This document shows positions 41,410-50,634 of a DNA stretch of 64,000 nucleotides, one piece after another (the stretch's first letter is position 1; every line of letters starts with the position of its first letter). The DNA lies in NCBI GenBank assembly GCA_947167745.1, contig CAMVJE010000005.1, forward strand, positions 1 through 64,000. Direction: 5' to 3'. The notes under the pieces are model-generated. The model made no database searches and was not told the origin of the DNA. It worked only from the letters and a program-made list of their open reading frames with translations. The position numbers were made by a program, and so were the translations under genes. This DNA is from an uncultured Treponema sp. (lineage in GTDB: Bacteria > Spirochaetota > Spirochaetia > Treponematales > Treponemataceae).

Positions 41410-43380
41410 ATGAACTCTAAAGGAATTGCTGCCGTTGCAAAAACTATCCGCAGCCTGTCAATCGATGCCATCCAGAAAGCTAATTCAGGCCACCCTGGAC
41501 TTCCGCTTGGATGCGCAGAACTCGCTGCTCTTTTGTACGGAGAAATTTTAAAACACAATCCGGCTGATTCAAAGTGGGCAGACCGTGATCGTTTCGTTCT
41601 TTCAGCCGGACACGGCTCTATGCTTTTGTACTCAGTGCTTCACCTGGCTGGTTACAAAATCACCCTTGATGACATTAAAAATTTCCGTCAGGTTGGCTCA
41701 GTTTGCTGTGGTCACCCAGAATACGGCATCACTGACGGCGTAGAAAATACATCTGGCCCTCTCGGTCAGGGCGTGGCTTTGGCTGTCGGTATGGCTCTTG
41801 CTGAGTCAATGCTTGAGGCAAAATACAACACTCCAAACCATAAAATCGTTGACCACTATACTTACGCTCTTGTTGGAGAAGGCTGTCTTGAAGAGGGCGT
41901 TTCTTCAGAAGCATGTTCATTCGCTGGTCACAATAAATTAGGCAAACTCATCGTTTTCTATGATGAAAATCGCATTTCAATTGACGGTTCAACAAATATC
42001 ACTTTCACAGAGGACATAGCTAAACGCTACGAAGCTTACGGCTGGCAGGTTCTCAAAGGAAGCATGTACGATATTAAAAAAATCCTCTCTCTCGTAGAAA
42101 AGGCCAAAAAAGAAACTCGCAAGCCGACTCTCATCATGCTCAAATCTGTAATCGGAAAGTGCTCTCCAAAAGAGGGAACTCCTGCCGTTCACGGTGAACC
42201 ATTGGGAGAAGAAGCCGTTGCCCAGACAAAGAAAAATCTCGGCCTTGATCCGGAAAAATTCTTCCAGATTGACGAGGATGCCGTAAAATATTTCGCAGAT
42301 AAAAAAGCAGAATTCGCAAAGCGTCAGGCAGACTGGAACGCAGAATTCGATGCATGGGCAAAAGAAAACCCGGAGCTTGCAAAAGAATGGAAGGCTTCTT
42401 ACGAAGGAAGCCCAGACGGAAATGCCGATGACCCGGTTTACGAAGTCGGAAAGTCTGTCGCGACACGCACTGCCTCTGGCGACATGATTTCTGCAATGGG
42501 AGCACGCTATTCTTACCTCGTGGGCGGCTCTGCTGACCTTAAAGGCTCAAACAAATCAGGAATGAAATGCGATGGCGGCACTTACACTCCTGAAAACCGG
42601 GCTGGCCGCTCAATCGAGTTCGGTATCCGTGAATTCGGCATGGCAAGCGAGGTAGCTGGAATGGCTTTGCACGGCGGACTTCGTCCATTCTGCGCCACAT
42701 ACCTTGTCTTCTCTGACTACATGCGGCCGTCAATCCGCCTGGCAGCTCTTATGGGCGTTCCTGTCATTTACGACCTCACCCACGATTCAATCTATCTTGG
42801 CGAAGACGGCCCCACACACCAGCCAATTGAACAGCTTTCGTCTTTGCGCTCAATCCCCAATTTGCAGGTTCTGCGACCGGGTGATGCCGAAGAAACTGTT
42901 GAAGCCTGGCACATGGCAATGGAAGCAAAAGACCATCCTGTTCTTTTCGCCCTCACACGGCAGAATGTTCCTGTTTACGCAAAAGAAAATGCTGACTGGC
43001 GCGAGACAATCAGAAAAGGTGCATACATCGTCAAAAATGGAGATGCAACTCCTGATGTCACAATCGTCGCCACAGGTTCAGAAGTCAACATGGCTCTTGA
43101 AGCTGCTTCAAAAGTAACAGGAAAATCCATTCGAGTCGTTTCTGTTCTTGATAAAAATCTCTTTGAATCTCAGAGCGAAGAATTCCAGAATCAGATTTTG
43201 GGCGGAGCAAAGAGGGTAATTGTTGCTGAAGCTGGTTCTAAAACTGGTTGGGAAGGCTATGTCTCAAGCAAAAAAGATTTGTTCACAATCGATCGCTTTG
43301 GAGAATCTGGTCCTGCTAAAAAAGTTGCCGAGCATTTCGGTTTCACGGCAGATAAACTTGCTGAACTGATTAACGCATAA
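41410..43380 (+). CDS. tkt: Transketolase
   Basis: Thiamine-diphosphate enzyme of the non-oxidative pentose phosphate pathway, cytoplasmic. 656 residues, full length. TPP/Mg motif GEGCLEEGVSSEACSFAGHNKLGKLIVFYDEN near 155-187; substrate-binding ANSGHPGLPLG near the N-terminus; catalytic region SIEFGIREFGMASEVAGMALHGG and THDSIYLGEDGPTHQPIEQ. The start is ATG 41410 after a weak AAGGTTAGG. It is followed by a strong terminator. Confidence 0.96.
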   Translation: MNSKGIAAVAKTIRSLSIDAIQKANSGHPGLPLGCAELAALLYGEILKHNPADSKWADRDRFVLSAGHGSMLLYSVLHLAGYKITLDDIKNFRQVGSVCCGHPEYGITDGVENTSGPLGQGVALAVGMALAESMLEAKYNTPNHKIVDHYTYALVGEGCLEEGVSSEACSFAGHNKLGKLIVFYDENRISIDGSTNITFTEDIAKRYEAYGWQVLKGSMYDIKKILSLVEKAKKETRKPTLIMLKSVIGKCSPKEGTPAVHGEPLGEEAVAQTKKNLGLDPEKFFQIDEDAVKYFADKKAEFAKRQADWNAEFDAWAKENPELAKEWKASYEGSPDGNADDPVYEVGKSVATRTASGDMISAMGARYSYLVGGSADLKGSNKSGMKCDGGTYTPENRAGRSIEFGIREFGMASEVAGMALHGGLRPFCATYLVFSDYMRPSIRLAALMGVPVIYDLTHDSIYLGEDGPTHQPIEQLSSLRSIPNLQVLRPGDAEETVEAWHMAMEAKDHPVLFALTRQNVPVYAKENADWRETIRKGAYIVKNGDATPDVTIVATGSEVNMALEAASKVTGKSIRVVSVLDKNLFESQSEEFQNQILGGAKRVIVAEAGSKTGWEGYVSSKKDLFTIDRFGESGPAKKVAEHFGFTADKLAELINA

Positions 43381-43392
43381 AAAAATAGCGCG

Positions 43393-43434
43393 AAAAAGGG
43401 GCTGACCAATAAGTATGAGTCACCCCCTTTTTTT
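43393..43434. terminator. Terminator between tkt and lgt
   Basis: AAAAAGGGG...TGAC pairs with GTCA...CCCCTTTTT across one mismatch, followed by further T. It serves tkt on the + strand and, through its A-rich side, may serve lgt on the - strand; the lgt stop codon lies at its edge. Confidence 0.85.
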
Positions 43435-44419
43435 ATGCAGATTTTCTTTTGTTAAGTAAATATCCCGTGACCGCCACGGCAATTCCTCCAAGAATCATCA
43501 GGAAACACAGAATTTGGCCTGTGGAGATATTTAACAAGCTTGTGTTCATGTAAATTGGCGCGTTTGAATCTGCTGCGATTCGATATCCAATATCTGCATC
43601 CGGCTCACGGAAATACTCAATAAAAAAGCGGAAGAATCCGTAACCGCAGGTGTAAAGGGCACCTGAAAAACCGTCAAAAGGCTTTTTTTTGTGTAAAATC
43701 CAGATAATTAAGAATAAAATTAGACCTTCAAAAAGAGCTTCGTAAAGCTGGCTGGGGTGACGGGGAAGATTTACCAGCGCCGTTTGAGCTTCCATGCCGG
43801 TTTTATCCATGAATTCCTTGACCCACCCCAGTGAAGAAGAGAATTTTTCGGCGTGCGGAAAGACCATGCCCCAGGGAGCGGTGGTGATTCTACCGTACAA
43901 CTCGCCGTTCATGAAATTTCCGATTCGGCCGAAAGTGTAGCCCAAAGGAATGGCTGTGACCATTGCGTCTGACCATTTGAAGAATGAAACCTTATGCCTC
44001 CAGCACCAGAAAATCATTCCCAATAAGCCGCCTATAAATCCGCCGTGATAGCTCATGCCTGCCAGACCTGTAAAATGACCGTTCTGAAATGGCCAGAAAA
44101 TGAGCCATGGTTTTTTGAAATAAATCCCTGAAGTGTCGTAAACAAGGGTCGAAAAGACTCGGGCACCAATCAGCAGAAAGACGATTCCTGTGGCGATAAA
44201 ACTGAAAATGTCGTCTTCAGTGGCTTTTCTTAGCGTGCCGTCTGCATTTGTTGAATCCAATGCACCTTCCCGAAGCAGTTTTTTTAGAATGAAAAAAGCT
44301 GTTCCGAAGGCCAGAATGTACATAAGACCGTACCAGCGCAAAAGACTCAGTACCGGGACTCCAGGGAAAATTTCTGGATGAATCCAACCTGGATAGTTGA
44401 AATACAAGGGAAAAATCAT
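43433..44419 (-). CDS. lgt: Prolipoprotein diacylglyceryl transferase
   Basis: Inner-membrane enzyme that moves diacylglycerol from phosphatidylglycerol to the lipobox Cys, the first step in maturing the lipoproteins encoded in this window. 328 residues with seven membrane segments. Key motifs are MSYHGGFIGGLLG and GRIGNFMNGELYGRIT, containing the essential His and Arg. HPSQLYEALFEG and FRFFIEYFREPD are also family-typical. It overlaps the upstream MinD-like gene by four bases. Confidence 0.95.
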   Translation of the reverse strand: MIFPLYFNYPGWIHPEIFPGVPVLSLLRWYGLMYILAFGTAFFILKKLLREGALDSTNADGTLRKATEDDIFSFIATGIVFLLIGARVFSTLVYDTSGIYFKKPWLIFWPFQNGHFTGLAGMSYHGGFIGGLLGMIFWCWRHKVSFFKWSDAMVTAIPLGYTFGRIGNFMNGELYGRITTAPWGMVFPHAEKFSSSLGWVKEFMDKTGMEAQTALVNLPRHPSQLYEALFEGLILFLIIWILHKKKPFDGFSGALYTCGYGFFRFFIEYFREPDADIGYRIAADSNAPIYMNTSLLNISTGQILCFLMILGGIAVAVTGYLLNKRKSA

Positions 44420-45531
44420 ACTCTGAATCCTTGCTGAGCTGCTTTTACCAGCCGGTTTTTAAGCATGATGTTTTCGTTTTTGAGCTGAGTGATTTCGTAA
44501 TTTTGTGTTTTAATCATTTCGGCCAGTTCACTTACATTCAAGGCACCCGAGCCAATCAAATCTTCAACATAGGAAAGTTTTGCTGAATAGTCATCGCTGG
44601 CTTCTTCGCTTGCCTGTTCAAAACTCTCGTCAAAAGAAAGCGATTCTCCCTGCATGATTTTTTCGGCGATACGGAAAATTGCCTGAGCCAAAACAGAATT
44701 CGGCTTGTAGACAGTGACAGGCAGACTTGAAGAAAGTGCTTTATCCTGCATTGAGTCACGGTACATGACACCGAGTGACTCAACATCAAGACCCAGATAT
44801 TGCTGACATGAGCGGCGGATTTTCTGAGCCTTGTCAGCATCTTTTGGCTCGTCAATCATGTTCATAATCAGCCGAGGCCGGAATTGAGACAGGCGCCGTT
44901 TGAATTTTTCGCCATTTTCGGGATCGATTTCAGTGATTTTTTCTATCAACTTAGGAATATATAGTTTTTGAAGGGATGACGAATCGTTGCGAAGTTTATT
45001 GATGAAATCTGCGGCTTTTGAATTCTTTTTGAAAGTAGCTGCCATGAGTCTGAAAACTGCATTTTTCAGGAAAAGGTAGCCGTTGAGGGTCGCCGTGACT
45101 GTAGGAGCCGTAACGATGATTCCCTGTGGCGAAATTAGAAACAAATCTAGAATCGTAAGGTGAGTGCCTGCGCCCAAGTCTACGATGAGATAATCGGCAT
45201 TAACTGAATGAAATTTTTTGATGAGGGCATTTTTTTGTGCTACTTTAAGTGCACTCAAACCCGGAATTTCAGAGTCGCCGGCAATGAAACTGACATTTTT
45301 GTAGTCAGTGGGCGTGATTATGTCTTCGAATTTTGACTCGCCGGTAAGGAAAGTACCAATTCCTTTTTTGGGAGAATTGTGTCCGATAACAAGATGAAGG
45401 TTTGATGCGCCCAGGTCCAAGTCTGCGAGCACAACTTTTTTGCCCGCCTGACCAAGTGCGATTGCTAAATTTGCGGAGAGAAGGCTTTTACCAACACCGC
45501 CTTTTCCGCTTGCTACTGGAATAATCTGCAT
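44416..45531 (-). CDS. MinD/ParA-type P-loop ATPase
   Basis: 371 residues. Deviant Walker A GKGGVGKS near residue 9-16, switch regions LADLDLGASNLH and LIVDLGAGTHLTILD, as in MinD/FlhG-like ATPases. The C-terminal ~60 residues form a coiled coil (LAEMIKTQNYEITQLKNENIMLKN), not a MinD membrane helix. It may organise envelope or flagellar placement; the family cannot be split further by eye. TATAAT lies 7 bases before the ATG with no Shine-Dalgarno. It overlaps lgt by four bases, so lgt is its operon partner. Confidence 0.85.
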   Translation of the reverse strand: MQIIPVASGKGGVGKSLLSANLAIALGQAGKKVVLADLDLGASNLHLVIGHNSPKKGIGTFLTGESKFEDIITPTDYKNVSFIAGDSEIPGLSALKVAQKNALIKKFHSVNADYLIVDLGAGTHLTILDLFLISPQGIIVTAPTVTATLNGYLFLKNAVFRLMAATFKKNSKAADFINKLRNDSSSLQKLYIPKLIEKITEIDPENGEKFKRRLSQFRPRLIMNMIDEPKDADKAQKIRRSCQQYLGLDVESLGVMYRDSMQDKALSSSLPVTVYKPNSVLAQAIFRIAEKIMQGESLSFDESFEQASEEASDDYSAKLSYVEDLIGSGALNVSELAEMIKTQNYEITQLKNENIMLKNRLVKAAQQGFRV

Positions 45532-45569
45532 AAAGATAATTATAACATAAGATTCTTTCTTTATAAAGA

Positions 45570-45607
45570 TTGATTTTTCTCTTATAGAAACATAAAATAG
45601 ATTTAAT
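45570..45607 (+). promoter_or_regulatory. Promoter of the ctpA operon
   Basis: TTGATT (45570-45575), 17 bases, TAAAAT (45593-45598), 9 bases, ATG at 45608, no Shine-Dalgarno. Confidence 0.55.
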
Positions 45608-47086
45608 ATGAAATATTATGATTCTATTCTAAAACGTGTTAATACAATCATTTTGATTTTTATTATTGCACTTTTTGCTTCCCAGTGTTTTGCTGAGTCT
45701 TCTTCAAATTCTGCTACTGAAAAAACAAATAAATCCCGTCAGTACATGGAACTGATGAACAGCATTTTTGATTTCGTTCAGAGAAATTATGTTGATGAAG
45801 TTGATCCTCAGGTTCTATACGAAGGGGCAATCAAGGGGATGATGGAGTCTCTCAAAGATCCGTACACTGTTTATCTCGACAAAACAAGTTTCCGCTCAAT
45901 AAATGATACCACTTCCGGCTCATTCGGTGGGGTAGGTCTTCAGATTTCAAAGCCTGTTGAAACCAGCCCAGAAAAGCCTGCTTTTGTTGAAGTAGCTTCT
46001 CCCGTTGAAGATACTCCAGGTTTTAAGGCAGGAATACTTGCCGGCGATTTAATTATTTCAATCAATGGCACTGACACTTCTACAATCACCATGGAGCAGG
46101 TTTTGGACATGCTTCGTGGAAAGGTTGGTGAAAGCGTTGATCTTGTTATCCGCCGCGGAAAGAACATGGAATTCCCGGTTACGCTGGTTCGTGCAATTAT
46201 TGAAGTTCCGGTCGTAAAATACGGCATGATTGAAGGCACAAAAATCGGCTATGTTCGTTTGATTGAATTTACACCCCAGCTGGTTGAGCGTATGCAGGAA
46301 GCTTTGGATTCTTTCAAAAAAAACTATGCTACAGGTCTTATTATTGATTTACGCAATAATCCTGGCGGACTCATTACAAGTGCTGTTGAAATTGCTGATA
46401 AATTCATTGATAACGGTCCTATTGTATCAACAAAAAGCCGTCTTGCATTCGAAAATTCGGTTTTTACGGCTACAGCCAAAAAAACTACCATTCGAAACAT
46501 GCCGATTGTTGTTCTGATTAATAAGGGAAGTGCTTCTGCTTCAGAAATTGTGAGTGGTGCCCTCAAGGACAATCACCTCGCATATCTTGTCGGCCAGCGT
46601 ACTTACGGCAAGGGTTCCGTTCAACAGGTTCTGCCTCTTTCATCAACTGACGGCCTTAAAATCACTATGGCCCGCTATTACACACCAAGCGATGTCAATA
46701 TTGATAAAATCGGTATTCCGCCAGACCGAGAAATTCTCTTCCCTGTTTTAAGCGAAGAGGGCGAAAAGCAGTATCTCGAATTATACAAATCAACAGAAAT
46801 TCAGGATTTTGTGGATGGAAGAACAAACCTTACCGAAAATCAGATTTCAGAATTTGCAAAAAAACTCAAGAAAAAATATTCTGAGATTGACGAGGCTAGT
46901 CTCCGTAAGCTCGTGCGAAATGAAGCTAACAAAACTAAGGGCACTATGCTCTACGATTTGGATTATGATGTTCAGCTCAATGAGGCTATTTCAATCTTGC
47001 AGAATGAAAATTTCACCGAACTGATTGCCGGCACAAAAACTCTCAAAGAATTACAGGAGCAGGCAATTCTCGAAGAGAAAAAATAG
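45608..47086 (+). CDS. ctpA: S41 carboxy-terminal processing protease
   Basis: Envelope serine protease of 492 residues. Signal anchor ~12-32 (ending SQCFAES), PDZ domain (~105-190: GLQISKPVE, GFKAGILAGDLIISINGTDTS) and S41 catalytic domain with the Ser in GSASASEIVSGAL and the Lys in TYGKGSVQQVLPL. It processes or degrades periplasmic proteins. A ~100-residue C-terminal helical extension follows. The next gene (rsmE) begins 2 bases after its stop. Confidence 0.94.
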   Translation: MKYYDSILKRVNTIILIFIIALFASQCFAESSSNSATEKTNKSRQYMELMNSIFDFVQRNYVDEVDPQVLYEGAIKGMMESLKDPYTVYLDKTSFRSINDTTSGSFGGVGLQISKPVETSPEKPAFVEVASPVEDTPGFKAGILAGDLIISINGTDTSTITMEQVLDMLRGKVGESVDLVIRRGKNMEFPVTLVRAIIEVPVVKYGMIEGTKIGYVRLIEFTPQLVERMQEALDSFKKNYATGLIIDLRNNPGGLITSAVEIADKFIDNGPIVSTKSRLAFENSVFTATAKKTTIRNMPIVVLINKGSASASEIVSGALKDNHLAYLVGQRTYGKGSVQQVLPLSSTDGLKITMARYYTPSDVNIDKIGIPPDREILFPVLSEEGEKQYLELYKSTEIQDFVDGRTNLTENQISEFAKKLKKKYSEIDEASLRKLVRNEANKTKGTMLYDLDYDVQLNEAISILQNENFTELIAGTKTLKELQEQAILEEKK

Positions 47087-47088
47087 TC

Positions 47089-47904
47089 TTGCGCCAGTAT
47101 ATTTCACAAAAAAATCTTGATTCTGACGGGCTGCTCTCAATAATCGGAAAGGATTTCCGATACTTGCGGAATGTTTTACGTCTAAAGGCCGGTGACATGA
47201 TTTTTGTGCGTCTACCAGACGGAAAATTACAACCCATGACTGTTTGTCAGATTGATGAAAAAGGCAAAAAAATTATCCTGCAGGTCTGTGATGTATCTGA
47301 CATGCAGGAGGGCGAAAATCAACCGACAGAAACTTCCTCAATTGAATCAAGAGAATTCACTCTTTTTATGGCTCTTCCTAAATCTTCAAAATTTGATTTG
47401 ATTGTGCGTCAGGCTACTGAGTGCGGAGTGGCGAGAATTATCCCTATAAAAACAGAATTTTCCCAAAATGGCAGTGAAAAAATCAATTTCAGGTCTGAAC
47501 GATTTGACCGAATCATAAAAGAAGCCCGGCAGCAGAGCGGAAGCCCGGTGGATACAAAAATCACTGACTGTAAAGAGTTTTCTGAGGCTTGTAAAATCTG
47601 GCAGAATGAGACTGAAAATCTGTCTGAGTCCGAAAAAATTGCCATTGTCCTTTATGAGCGGAATGATTCTACTGTTAGCATTCGTCAGGCATGTCAGCGC
47701 TTTTTCGATCAAGGCAAATTAAATACTTGCAACCTTAAAAAAATTGCCCTTTTCTGCGGAAGTGAGGGGGGAATTTCACCGTCTGAAATTGAACTACTTC
47801 AAAAGACAGGCTTTATTCCAGTTCATTTAAAAACAAATATTCTGCGTTGCGAAACCGCTGCCCTTTATGGAATTTCTGCTCTTCAGTCATCTTTATCTGA
47901 TTGA
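47089..47904 (+). CDS. rsmE: 16S rRNA m3U1498 methyltransferase RsmE, second copy
   Basis: 271 residues with PUA-like N-terminus (GKDFRYLRNVLRLKAGDMIFV) and SPOUT knot (ALPKSSKFDLIVRQATECGVARIIPIKTE, ALFCGSEGGISPSEIELL, NILRCETAALYGISAL). The GSEGG loop places it in the classical subgroup, unlike the IGSERG copy at 21761. The start is TTG at 47089, two bases after the ctpA stop; no ATG gives full family length. A ~25-residue acidic insertion lies near 75-95. It may be the main U1498 methylase, or the two copies may modify different positions. Confidence 0.88.
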   Translation: MRQYISQKNLDSDGLLSIIGKDFRYLRNVLRLKAGDMIFVRLPDGKLQPMTVCQIDEKGKKIILQVCDVSDMQEGENQPTETSSIESREFTLFMALPKSSKFDLIVRQATECGVARIIPIKTEFSQNGSEKINFRSERFDRIIKEARQQSGSPVDTKITDCKEFSEACKIWQNETENLSESEKIAIVLYERNDSTVSIRQACQRFFDQGKLNTCNLKKIALFCGSEGGISPSEIELLQKTGFIPVHLKTNILRCETAALYGISALQSSLSD

Positions 47905-47971
47905 TAATTATATGAATTGCCAAATTTTATTCACTATGCTATTCTTTAGGCAATATTAAAAAGGTATAAAT

Positions 47972-48757
47972 ATGAAGCGAATCGAATTGCTGGGCGTGCC
48001 TGTTGATGTGTGTCGCCCGGAGTCACTTGAAGAAGAAATCCTGAAAATTCTTGAAAAGCCTGGCACTAAGCAGATTGTCTTTCTTACGATTTGGGGCTTA
48101 TTAAAAGCCCGTAATAAAAAAAAGGATTTTGGTGATTGTTTGCGTAATGCAGATCTGATTCTTCCTGTTTCAAAAAGTATTCTCAAGGGAGCAAAATTTC
48201 TGAAACTTGATGTTCCCGTCCGCTATAATCCTTTTAATGCTGTCATTCAGATTATGAATACGCTTGAGCATCATTACAAAACTCTGTATCTGCTTGGCGC
48301 AAGAAAGCGTACTTTACAGAAAGCAGAACATAATGTAAGTGATACTTTCCGAAATCTTCGTATTGTCGGCCGTTATGTAGGCTACTTTCCCAAATCAGCC
48401 GAAGAAAATGTAGTTCAGGCTATTCATAAGGCTTCGCCGTCTCTTGTAATTGTCAGCGAGGGAATCAAAGAAAAAAATCTCTGGTCATATCATCGCCGCG
48501 ATAAGTTTTCATCAAGTATTTTCCTCTATTATAAAGATTGTCTCGGAATTTTTGCAGGTCGAATTCGTCGCGTAAGCGAAAAGAAATTTGATGCCGGCAA
48601 GGAAATCTGGAGTGAAATTGGTCATAATCCAATTAAAATCTTCCTGGTTTTCCCTTATATCTGGTATAACATTCTTTTGATATGTAGCAGACTTTTCAAA
48701 AAAGAAAAGGGAGAGCCTGGAATCTACCACGCAGAAAGTCTTGAAAAAAATGAATAG
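47972..48757 (+). CDS. WecG/TagA/CpsF-family glycosyltransferase with altered active site
   Basis: 261 residues. Family members move ManNAc-type sugars onto lipid carriers in envelope polymer synthesis. The fold is recognisable: opening LLGVPVDVCRPESLEEEI, NADLILPVSKSILKG, LYLLGARKRTLQKAEHNVS and VGYFPKSAEENVVQAIHKASPSLVIVSEGIKEKNLW. However, the usual PDG(I/V)G segment with its catalytic Asp is replaced by PVSKSI, and the following RxxGxD is replaced by RYNPFN. The C-terminus has a membrane-seeking segment (IFLVFPYIWYNILLICSRLF). It may be inactive or changed in function. AAGG Shine-Dalgarno precedes ATG. The next gene begins 11 bases later. Confidence 0.75.
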   Translation: MKRIELLGVPVDVCRPESLEEEILKILEKPGTKQIVFLTIWGLLKARNKKKDFGDCLRNADLILPVSKSILKGAKFLKLDVPVRYNPFNAVIQIMNTLEHHYKTLYLLGARKRTLQKAEHNVSDTFRNLRIVGRYVGYFPKSAEENVVQAIHKASPSLVIVSEGIKEKNLWSYHRRDKFSSSIFLYYKDCLGIFAGRIRRVSEKKFDAGKEIWSEIGHNPIKIFLVFPYIWYNILLICSRLFKKEKGEPGIYHAESLEKNE

Positions 48758-48768
48758 CAGGGGGTGGC

Positions 48769-49827
48769 ATGCAGAATACTTCTCTGCTTTATTCTGATAA
48801 AATTGAGGATATTCATTTCATCCGTGAAAAATCTGGCATGATAGTGCAGTATGCATCCAGTTTTTCTCTTTTCAGAAGAATATATGAAGATTCTGAGCCA
48901 GCGGCCGTTTTTGTAAGATCAAGTCTTGTAAATCAAAATTTTACTGATTATTCAAAACAAATTTCATGTCATATTTATTATTTTTCTTCGTATCAGGAAC
49001 TTTATAAAATCTTGCAAAATCCGGATAACTTTAATGATTCCAGAGAAGCAGATGATTATGGCGAAAAAGAGCGGACTTTGGTAAATGTGAGTCCGACTTT
49101 TGCTTCACTGGCAGGAAAATCGCCTGCGATGTCTGCCCTGCGCCGATCAATAATTAAAATTGCTGCAACCGATGTGTCAGTTTTGATGCTTGGAGAAACG
49201 GGCACTGGAAAAACGACTATTGCTAAAGCGATTCATGAACTTTCTTCACGCAGGGAAAAGCCTTTTATACACGAGGTTATTTCTAATTCCAATGAATCTG
49301 TGGTGGAGTCTAAGCTTTTTGGTGTAACTCAGGGAGCTTTTACGGGGGCAGTGGAGAGAAAGGGTGTATTTGAAGAAGCCGATGGCGGAAGTCTTTTTCT
49401 AGATGAAATAGGAGAAACAAGTCCGAATATTCAGACAAAATTGCTTCATGTTTTGAGCGAAGGACTTATAGCAAGAATCGGCTCAAACAAAACAATATCC
49501 GTGGACAACCGCATGCTTTTTGCAACGAATGCGAATTTGGAGTCTAAAATCTGCCAGGGAACTTTCCGCGAAGATTTATTTTATAGAATAAATGATGTGA
49601 CTCTGCGGATTCCACCCCTGCGTGAGAGGCTGGAGGACATTCCGGAACTGGCAGAAGCTTATCTAAGGCGGAAAAAATTTAACAAAAAGATATCAGAAAG
49701 TGCCCTTGCAAGTCTTCAATCTTTTTCTTGGAAGGGAAATATCCGCCAGTTGGAAAAAGTCCTCAAAAATGCCGCTCTTTTTTACTGCGACGGCGATACA
49801 ATCGAAGCAAAAGATATTCGCCTTTAA
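48769..49827 (+). CDS. Sigma-54-dependent activator ATPase lacking a DNA-binding domain
   Basis: 352 residues. The N-terminal ~100 residues are not a receiver domain (no acidic pocket). The AAA+ domain has Walker A GETGTGKT near 142, the sigma-54 contact loop GAFTGA near 190, Walker B GGSLFLDEIGE and Arg finger region REDLFYRINDVTLRIPPLRER. It ends at DTIEAKDIRL, where the Fis-type HTH would normally begin, so it has no DNA-binding domain. GFTGA-loop integrity suggests it still activates sigma-54 polymerase. A strong AGGGGG ribosome binding site precedes ATG 48769, 11 bases after the WecG-like gene. Confidence 0.88.
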   Translation: MQNTSLLYSDKIEDIHFIREKSGMIVQYASSFSLFRRIYEDSEPAAVFVRSSLVNQNFTDYSKQISCHIYYFSSYQELYKILQNPDNFNDSREADDYGEKERTLVNVSPTFASLAGKSPAMSALRRSIIKIAATDVSVLMLGETGTGKTTIAKAIHELSSRREKPFIHEVISNSNESVVESKLFGVTQGAFTGAVERKGVFEEADGGSLFLDEIGETSPNIQTKLLHVLSEGLIARIGSNKTISVDNRMLFATNANLESKICQGTFREDLFYRINDVTLRIPPLRERLEDIPELAEAYLRRKKFNKKISESALASLQSFSWKGNIRQLEKVLKNAALFYCDGDTIEAKDIRL

Positions 49828-49850
49828 AAGATGGGGGCTGATTTTTAGAA

Positions 49851-50588
49851 TCAGTTTTCAATTTTTGATTTACCGGCAAGACCTGCTGCTTTATCAAAAA
49901 CTTTTTCGATGTAGGCTGCTTCGCTTTCGCTTATTGCTGCCCGTGAAAGAAGGTCTGTCCAGAATTTTTCCATGTCGGGTCTGCCAGTCACTTTAAAAAA
50001 ACCTATTTTCTGAAGGGAATCAGCGATTTCGTTGACGGTTTTGCCAAGCCGCTCCAGAGAAACGGGAACGGAGCCTGGGGAAATTTTTTTATCTTCGCTG
50101 AGATTTTTACGGAAGAGGTGATATGAAATAATCTGAACTGCATGTGAAAGATTGAGGGAACCGAATTCGGCACTCGAAGGTATTGTGACGCCCATGGTAC
50201 ATTCATCCAGTTCATCTTCTTCAAGGCCTGTCCGCTCGTTTCCAAAAACTACGGCAATTTTGCCATTTTGAGTAATAGGCGAGACTGTTTCGGAAAGTTC
50301 TTCGGGGAGTAGAAGTTTTCCGCGCTTTTTGCCACGACGGCGGGTTGTTCCAGCACAGAGGACACAATCTTTACTGGCGTCAGTGATTGAGTCAAAAAAT
50401 TCAGCATTTTCCCAGATGGGTGCGGCGTGAATTGCAAGAATCCGAACCCGCTCTTCATCAAAATTCTGCTTTTTTCCGACTATGCGGAGATTTTTGAGGC
50501 CGTTATTGGCCATTGCTCTGCAGACCGCTCCCACATTCCGGCTTTCTTCTGGGCGGCACAAAATAATCACGACATTTGAAAGATTCAT
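49851..50588 (-). CDS. trmJ: SPOUT tRNA/rRNA 2'-O-methyltransferase, TrmJ-like
   Basis: 245 residues. Methylates a ribose 2'-OH, in TrmJ position 32 of tRNAs. SPOUT features: NVVIILCRPEESRNVGAVCRAMANNGL at the start, VFGNERTGLEEDELDEC and IPSSAEFGSLNLSHAVQIISYHL. A C-terminal helical extension (~165-245) fits TrmJ. Divergent from the SDR gene across a 46-base gap. The ATG at 50588 has TAGAGT 6 bases upstream and no Shine-Dalgarno. Confidence 0.88.
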   Translation of the reverse strand: MNLSNVVIILCRPEESRNVGAVCRAMANNGLKNLRIVGKKQNFDEERVRILAIHAAPIWENAEFFDSITDASKDCVLCAGTTRRRGKKRGKLLLPEELSETVSPITQNGKIAVVFGNERTGLEEDELDECTMGVTIPSSAEFGSLNLSHAVQIISYHLFRKNLSEDKKISPGSVPVSLERLGKTVNEIADSLQKIGFFKVTGRPDMEKFWTDLLSRAAISESEAAYIEKVFDKAAGLAGKSKIEN

Positions 50589-50634
50589 GATAATACTCTA
50601 CTTTTTTTACTTAATTTCGGCTAGAATATTTTTT

